Shown here: positions 6,272 through 9,709 of the stretch, one piece after another
Layout of the letters: every line of letters begins with the position of its first letter
Numbering within the stretch: position 1 is the first letter of the stretch
Assembly: GCA_937891245.1 (NCBI GenBank)
Contig: CALAGB010000165.1
Coordinates: 1 to 9,709 of the forward strand
Reading direction: 5' to 3'
Length of the DNA: 9,709 bases
DNA from: an uncultured Thermomicrobiales bacterium
GTDB lineage: Bacteria > Chloroflexota > Chloroflexia > Thermomicrobiales > Thermomicrobiaceae
Made by a program: the position numbers and the translations under genes
The notes under the pieces: model-generated
What the model was told of the DNA's origin: nothing
The model's database searches: none
The model's input: the letters and a program-made list of their open reading frames with translations, nothing else

Positions 6272-6832
6272 TCACCCACGCACCCGATAGTGGACGTGCA
6301 CCGCGCCGTTGGCGAAGCGGCGGTGGTCGAGAAGCTCCAGGGAGAGAAAGAGATCGTTCGGTAATGCCGGATGCCCGCCGCCGACGCTGAACGGCACCAG
6401 GATCAAGTGGATCTCATCCACCAGACCGGCGCGGAGTGCGGAGGCAGCCAGATCGGAGCCTCCGATCGAGATATCCCGCGTCGCGCTCGCTTTCAGGCGG
6501 CGGACATCTTCCGGTATGAAGGCGCGTACGATCCGCGTGCGTGCGCTCGTGGCTTCTTGTAGCGAGGCGGAGTAGATGATCTTGTCGGCATTCCGCCAGA
6601 TCATGGCGAAATCGCTCGTCACGGGCGATTCCTCCGGCCCGGTCGGCATCGTCTCCCAGCCGACCATCGTCTCGTACATTCGCCGGCCGTAGAGATGGGT
6701 ACCGACCTGGCGTTCAAGGTCGTTGACGAAGGCATGCACCTCTTCATCCGGCATCGCCCAATTGAAATTGCCATCGCGGTCGGAGACGTAGAGGTCGAGC
6801 GAGGTGATCGCCGAATAGATTAGCTTGGCCAT
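6272..6832 (-). CDS. Dihydrofolate reductase family protein (RibD C-terminal-like)
   Basis: A 186-residue protein of the RibD-C/DHFR-like fold, of the stand-alone YyaP/YwjB type rather than true FolA. It begins with the family's strand-loop (MAKLIYSAITSLDLYVSD), then FNWAMPDEEVHAFVNDLER (about 23-41), the GRRMYETM motif (about 49-56), the NADPH-side glycine turn in DISIGGSDLAA (about 120-130), and VDEIHLILVPFSVGGGHPALP (about 138-158). The usual 'SLDGY' reads SLDLY here. ATG 6832 has AAGAGGAG seven bases upstream. Such proteins are presumed NAD(P)H-dependent reductases of uncertain substrate; nothing in the neighbourhood (malate synthase, GGT-like hydrolase) identifies it. It is transcribed toward aceB, but aceB has its own promoter just past this stop codon. 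Confidence 0.88.
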   Translation of the reverse strand: MAKLIYSAITSLDLYVSDRDGNFNWAMPDEEVHAFVNDLERQVGTHLYGRRMYETMVGWETMPTGPEESPVTSDFAMIWRNADKIIYSASLQEATSARTRIVRAFIPEDVRRLKASATRDISIGGSDLAASALRAGLVDEIHLILVPFSVGGGHPALPNDLFLSLELLDHRRFANGAVHVHYRVRG

Positions 6833-6872
6833 CGTGAGACTCCTCTTGGTTCATGCGAACGTCAGGGGAGCA

Positions 6873-6901
6873 AGGATAGGAAGGGAAGGCCCACACCACA
6901 A
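6873..6901 (-). promoter_or_regulatory. Possible promoter of the DHFR-family gene (TTGTGG-N17-TATCCT)
   Basis: On the minus strand, TTGTGG (plus CCACAA at 6896-6901) and TATCCT (plus AGGATA at 6873-6878) are separated by exactly 17 bases. The -10 matches four and the -35 three of six consensus bases. Transcription would start near 6866 and leave a leader of about 34 bases. Confidence 0.35.
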
Positions 6902-6911
6902 CCAGCATGAT

Positions 6912-7002
6912 AGGAGATCCCTCCTGGTACTGGCTGAAACCGGCCGGAATGCGTGACAATACCGCAAGCCGCATGGCGGCAGGAGGGATGTCCGACGCGG
7001 AC
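6912..7002 (+). promoter_or_regulatory. Leader of the GGT-family gene with nested inverted repeats
   Basis: ATCCCTCCTG (6917-6926) is perfectly complementary to CAGGAGGGAT (6980-6989), 53 bases apart. The first arm can alternatively pair locally (AGGAG 6912-6916 with CTCCT 6921-6925). Two small perfect hairpins flank the second arm: GCCGC-ATG-GCGGC (6968-6980) and GTCCG-ACG-CGGAC (6990-7002). The second arm contains a consensus ribosome sequence (AGGAGGG, 6981-6987) that is not the one used for the gene. The layout permits alternative RNA folds, but I do not recognise a known riboswitch. No clear plus-strand -35/-10 pair is visible. Confidence 0.3.
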
Positions 7003-7028
7003 AGGGGCGAACCGAGGGAAGGGTAACG

Positions 7029-8720
7029 ATGAACAGCGAGACGACGCATCGTATCTCGCGCGATCTGGCCGTAGCGAAGCACGGAATGGTCGCGGCCAAG
7101 CATCCCTGGGCCGTGCGCGCCGCGCTCGATGTGCTCCGGCAGGGCGGCAACGCGGTCGACGCCGCCGTTACGGCGGCGTTTTCGATCGGCGTGCTGGAGC
7201 CGTGGATGAGCGGTATCGGCGGCGGCGGCTTCATGACGATCCAGATGGCCGATGGCCGCCGCAAGGTGGTCGACTACTTCGCTCGCGCACCGCTGGCGGC
7301 GAAGCCGGACATGTACGAGTTGACTGGCGACTTCGGCCACAGTGTTGTCGGCTTCCAGGGCGTTAAGGATCAGGCAAACGCCTATGGGCCGCGTTCGGCG
7401 GCGGTGCCGGGTATGGTGGCCGGCATGGCGGCGGCGCTCGAACAGTACGGCACGATCAGCCTCGGGCGGGCTGTGCAACCGGCGATCGGTTTTGCCGAAG
7501 AAGGGCTGCCGATCAATTGGTACAACGGCATGTTGCTTGGCAGCCAGCTCACGACGATCCAGCGCGATGCCGAAACGGCGCGCATCTTCCTGCGTCATGG
7601 CGTGACCCCGGCGCCGCTCTTCGGTGACGTCGTCCCCTCGATTCCGCAGTCGGAGTTGGCGCAGACGCTGCGTCGTATCGCCGACCATGGGCCGGACGGC
7701 TTCTATCGCGGCGAAGTCGCTGAGCGGATTGCCGAGCATATGCAGGCGACCGGCGGCATCATCACGACCGATGATCTGGCGAAGTACCGGGCGACCCTGG
7801 TCGATCCGCTCGTCATCACCTATCGCGACGTCGAACTGGTGCTGCTGCCGTATCAGGCGGGTGGGACGACGATCGCCGAGACGTTCAATATCGTCGAAGG
7901 CTGCGACCTCCGTTCAACCGGTTTCAACACGGCGACGAGCCTGCATCACATCGCCGAGGCGAGCCGCCGCGCCTACGCCGATCGCTTCGCCTACGTTGGC
8001 GATCCTGATTTCGTCGACATCGACTGGTCGGTACTCGCCTCGAAAATCTACGCCGCCGGGCGACGCGCCGAGATCGAGCCGGATCGCGTCGTGCCGGCCG
8101 CACCGGGGGCTGGAGTGGCACGCGGCAGAACGACGGAGAGCGTGCCGGCCGGTGATGGCGGCTGCACCACGCACCTCTCGGTCGTCGATGCCGAAGGGAA
8201 CATGGTCTCGTTGACGCAGACGCTGACGCTCATCTTCGGCTCGGCCGTGACGGTGCCAGGAACCGGCGTGTTGCTCAACGACACGATGAATCTGTTCGAT
8301 CCGCTGCCCGGACGCAACAATTCGATCGCGCCGTTCAAGCGGCCGGCGTCGAGCATGGCGCATGTCGTCGCGGTGCAGGATGGGACGCCGATTCTCGCGG
8401 TCGGCGCGCCGGGCGGACGCCGGATCATGGATACCTGCATGCAGATGGCGCTCGACGTCATCGAATTCGGTCTGGATATTCAGTCGGCCTGCGGCGCGCC
8501 GCTGATCGACTGCGCCGGACCGGAACTGCTGGTTGACGATCGGATTCCGGAGTCGACGCGCGCGACCTTGCAGGCGAAGGGACATAACGTCGTCCCGGTC
8601 GAGGTGTCGTTTTCGCCGCGTGGCTTTGCCAGCCCGACCGGCGTTACGGTCGATTCGTCGACTGGACTGCGCTACGGCGGCGCCGACCCGTTCGGCATCG
8701 GCATCGCTGCCGGACACTGA
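7029..8720 (+). CDS. Gamma-glutamyltransferase-family Ntn hydrolase, probably not a true GGT
   Basis: A 563-residue precursor of the GGT family (E. coli Ggt about 580) that should cleave itself into a large (1-379) and a small (380-563) subunit. The new N-terminal nucleophile would be T380 in CTTHLSVVDAEGN. Family blocks are present: EPWMSGIGGGGFM (about 57-69), YADRFAYVGDPDFVDI, KRPASSM with S441-S442, and the oxyanion-region APGGRR. No signal peptide is seen, so it is likely cytoplasmic, unlike secreted Ggt. Aligned by eye with E. coli Ggt, the residues that grip the glutamyl alpha-carboxylate and amino groups are changed: Arg114 to F84, Asn411 to T400, Gln430 to T419, Asp433 to L422. The lid loop is about 10 residues shorter. 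The family also includes acylases such as CapD and cephalosporin acylases, so another amide substrate is likely. ATG 7029 follows GAGGGAAGGG. An amino-acid oxidase gene follows on the same strand. Confidence 0.9.
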   Translation: MNSETTHRISRDLAVAKHGMVAAKHPWAVRAALDVLRQGGNAVDAAVTAAFSIGVLEPWMSGIGGGGFMTIQMADGRRKVVDYFARAPLAAKPDMYELTGDFGHSVVGFQGVKDQANAYGPRSAAVPGMVAGMAAALEQYGTISLGRAVQPAIGFAEEGLPINWYNGMLLGSQLTTIQRDAETARIFLRHGVTPAPLFGDVVPSIPQSELAQTLRRIADHGPDGFYRGEVAERIAEHMQATGGIITTDDLAKYRATLVDPLVITYRDVELVLLPYQAGGTTIAETFNIVEGCDLRSTGFNTATSLHHIAEASRRAYADRFAYVGDPDFVDIDWSVLASKIYAAGRRAEIEPDRVVPAAPGAGVARGRTTESVPAGDGGCTTHLSVVDAEGNMVSLTQTLTLIFGSAVTVPGTGVLLNDTMNLFDPLPGRNNSIAPFKRPASSMAHVVAVQDGTPILAVGAPGGRRIMDTCMQMALDVIEFGLDIQSACGAPLIDCAGPELLVDDRIPESTRATLQAKGHNVVPVEVSFSPRGFASPTGVTVDSSTGLRYGGADPFGIGIAAGH

Positions 8721-8755
8721 GAGGACGCTGTTTCTCGCGCGGAGGGCGCCATGCC

Positions 8756-8853
8756 TGTCAGCCTGAACCGTAGTGAAGGATCTCCTTTCGGTTTCCCGTA
8801 GCATGATGTCCGGGGAGCGCGGAAGAGATTCTTCGCTGCGGCTCAGAATGACA
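8756..8853. repeat. Imperfect palindromic intergenic repeat (30-bp arms)
   Basis: The left arm 8756-8785 (TGTCAGCCTGAACCGTAGTG...) and the reverse complement of 8824-8853 (TGTCATTCTGAGCCGCAGCG...) agree at 23 of 30 positions, with a 38-base middle. Several mismatches would be G-U pairs in RNA. The consensus resembles a 'GTCATTCTGAG...GAAGAATCT' palindrome that I recall as dispersed in some bacterial genomes, including Chloroflexota; this is recollection, not a search. It fills the 191-base gap between the GGT-family and oxidase genes and could act as a mRNA 3' hairpin or attenuator. No other copy is in the window. Confidence 0.6.
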
Positions 8854-8911
8854 AGGTGAAGCGTTCTGCGTGCGTCATTTCTCTGTTTTGCGATGAGTAG
8901 AGGGGATGATC

Positions 8912-9709
8912 ATGGCAGCAGGCAACGGCGATCTCGGGCCGAGCCCGGAGGTCGCGATCATCGGCGGCGGCATTATCGGTTGTGCGCTGGCGTTTGAACT
9001 CGTGCGCAATGGCGTCAGCGTCACGGTCATCGAGCGCGGTATCGTTGGTCGAGAGGCCTCGGGCGCTTCGGCCGGGATCATCTCGCCTCCCTCATCGACT
9101 GATACGCCGCGCGCCAAAGCCGAGCTAACGGCCGATAGCATTCTCGCCTATCCCAAGTTCATCGAGCGCATCGAGGATGGCACCGGCAGCCGCTGCGGCT
9201 TCCTGCTGCGCGGCGAACTGACGGTGGCGCTCACCGAAGAAGAAGCGGACGGACTGAAAGAGCTGGCCGACTGGCAGGAAGGGCTCGGCTTTCACGTCGA
9301 ATGGCTCGATGGACCGGGCGCTCGCAGTCTCGAGCCGATTCTGCCGGAGAGCGTCCTGGGCGGTGTGCTGATCCGTGAGGCGGCCAGCGTCTTCTCGTAC
9401 GACCTGACGCGCATCACGGCGCTGGCAGCGCGACGACTTGGTGCCCGCATCGTCGAGCATACTCCGGCGCTCGGCGTCGCCTTCGAGCAGGATCGCGCGG
9501 TTGGGGTGCGCTTGCAGGATGGCGTCTTCCCGGCCGGGCAGGTCGTACTGGCGGCCGGTGCCTGGACAGCGCAATTGAGCGCGGATTTTCCGAGACCAGT
9601 GCCGACCGTTCCCGTGAAAGGCCAGTTGATCGCCATCGCCGGCGCGCCGCTCATGCCCCGGCGCATCCTCGGCGGCTACGGCGGCCGGCGTATCGTGGCG
9701 CGCACCGAC
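8912..9709 (+). CDS. FAD-dependent amino-acid oxidase, glycine oxidase (ThiO)/DAO family, partial
   Basis: The 5' 266 codons of a gene that runs off the right edge; the full family length is about 370-400. Residues 14-41 are a Rossmann FAD-binding unit, VAIIGGGIIGCALAFEL with G18-G20 and G23, ending with ribose-binding E41 in TVIER. Next is EASGASAGIISPP (about 47-59), corresponding to the flavin-contact segment of ThiO and sarcosine oxidases. Later blocks are GFLLRGELTVAL, the ARSLEPILPESVLGGVLIREAASVF segment, VVLAAGAWTAQL (the second FAD-contact signature), and VPVKGQLIAI. Enzymes of this family oxidise glycine, sarcosine or D-amino acids to imines with release of hydrogen peroxide. ThiO itself supplies iminoglycine for thiamine, but no thiazole gene is in view. 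ATG 8912 is preferred over ATG 8906 because GAGGGG then lies six bases upstream. The C-terminal substrate-binding residues lie beyond the window, so specificity is open. Confidence 0.88.
   Translation, partial: MAAGNGDLGPSPEVAIIGGGIIGCALAFELVRNGVSVTVIERGIVGREASGASAGIISPPSSTDTPRAKAELTADSILAYPKFIERIEDGTGSRCGFLLRGELTVALTEEEADGLKELADWQEGLGFHVEWLDGPGARSLEPILPESVLGGVLIREAASVFSYDLTRITALAARRLGARIVEHTPALGVAFEQDRAVGVRLQDGVFPAGQVVLAAGAWTAQLSADFPRPVPTVPVKGQLIAIAGAPLMPRRILGGYGGRRIVARTD

Noticed and set aside
6988..7026. A 12-codon frame directly after AGGAGGG upstream of the GGT-family gene
   Set aside because: The ribosome sequence abuts its ATG with essentially no spacing, so efficient initiation is unlikely. 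It is kept only as part of the leader observation, not as a gene.
6744..7739. Long open frame (331 codons) on the minus strand across the start of the GGT-family gene
   Set aside because: It lies antisense to well-supported genes on both sides and to their control region. Its product is Arg/His-rich with no recognisable domain, a common by-product of GC-rich coding sequence.
7914..8804. Open frame of 296 codons on the minus strand inside the GGT-family gene
   Set aside because: It is antisense to the conserved catalytic part of the Ntn hydrolase, Arg-rich and without a family match. The opposite strand is clearly the coding one.
1..9709. CRISPR array, tRNA, rRNA, insertion sequence or phage genes
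   Set aside because: No regularly spaced direct repeats, cloverleaf or rRNA-like sequence, transposase or structural phage gene was found when reading both strands by eye.

Overview
The window reads as a GC-rich bacterial chromosome segment of ordinary free-living type. No phage, transposon, CRISPR, rRNA or tRNA signature was seen. Three things suggest Chloroflexota, perhaps the Thermomicrobia/Sphaerobacter side: a secreted protein carrying two copies of the 'TGH...F..YW...GGL..FG.P...F...YFERARFEW' module common in secreted proteins of that phylum, the overall gene mix, and a dispersed-looking palindromic repeat of the 'TGTCATTCTGAG...GAAGAATCT' kind. This placement is inference from recalled family distribution, not a search.

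Layout. The left third (10-3177) is all on the minus strand: a NarL/FixJ-type response regulator, a small four-helix membrane protein, and a large secreted protein made of a signal peptide, two modules and a ScyD/ScyE-type beta-propeller. The two latter genes each end in a long perfect hairpin, so they look like separate transcription units. A stretch without a recognised gene follows (3178-3647), holding palindromes and a possible promoter. A previously uncalled 35-codon reading frame (3648-3755) then overlaps the GTG start of an IclR-family regulator (3752-4513, plus strand). The regulator converges on malate synthase A (aceB, 4546-6123, minus), which has a well-formed TTGACA-N17-TACATT promoter and two dyads in its leader. 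Next comes a RibD-C/dihydrofolate-reductase-fold protein (6272-6832, minus). It diverges from a plus-strand pair: a gamma-glutamyltransferase-family Ntn hydrolase (7029-8720) and an FAD-dependent amino-acid oxidase of the ThiO/DAO family, cut by the window edge (8912-9709). An imperfect palindromic repeat lies between these two.

How the genes may work together. IclR beside aceB recalls control of the glyoxylate shunt by IclR proteins, although no isocitrate lyase gene is present here. If the partial oxidase is a true glycine oxidase, it would make glyoxylate, the substrate of malate synthase; this is a hypothesis. The GGT-family protein keeps the autoprocessing Thr-Thr-His and the oxyanion residues. 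It has lost nearly every residue that holds the gamma-glutamyl alpha-carboxylate and alpha-amino groups, and it lacks the lid loop, so it is probably a different amidase or acylase. That is the most interesting observation in the window. Nothing here amounts to a clear new multi-gene system.
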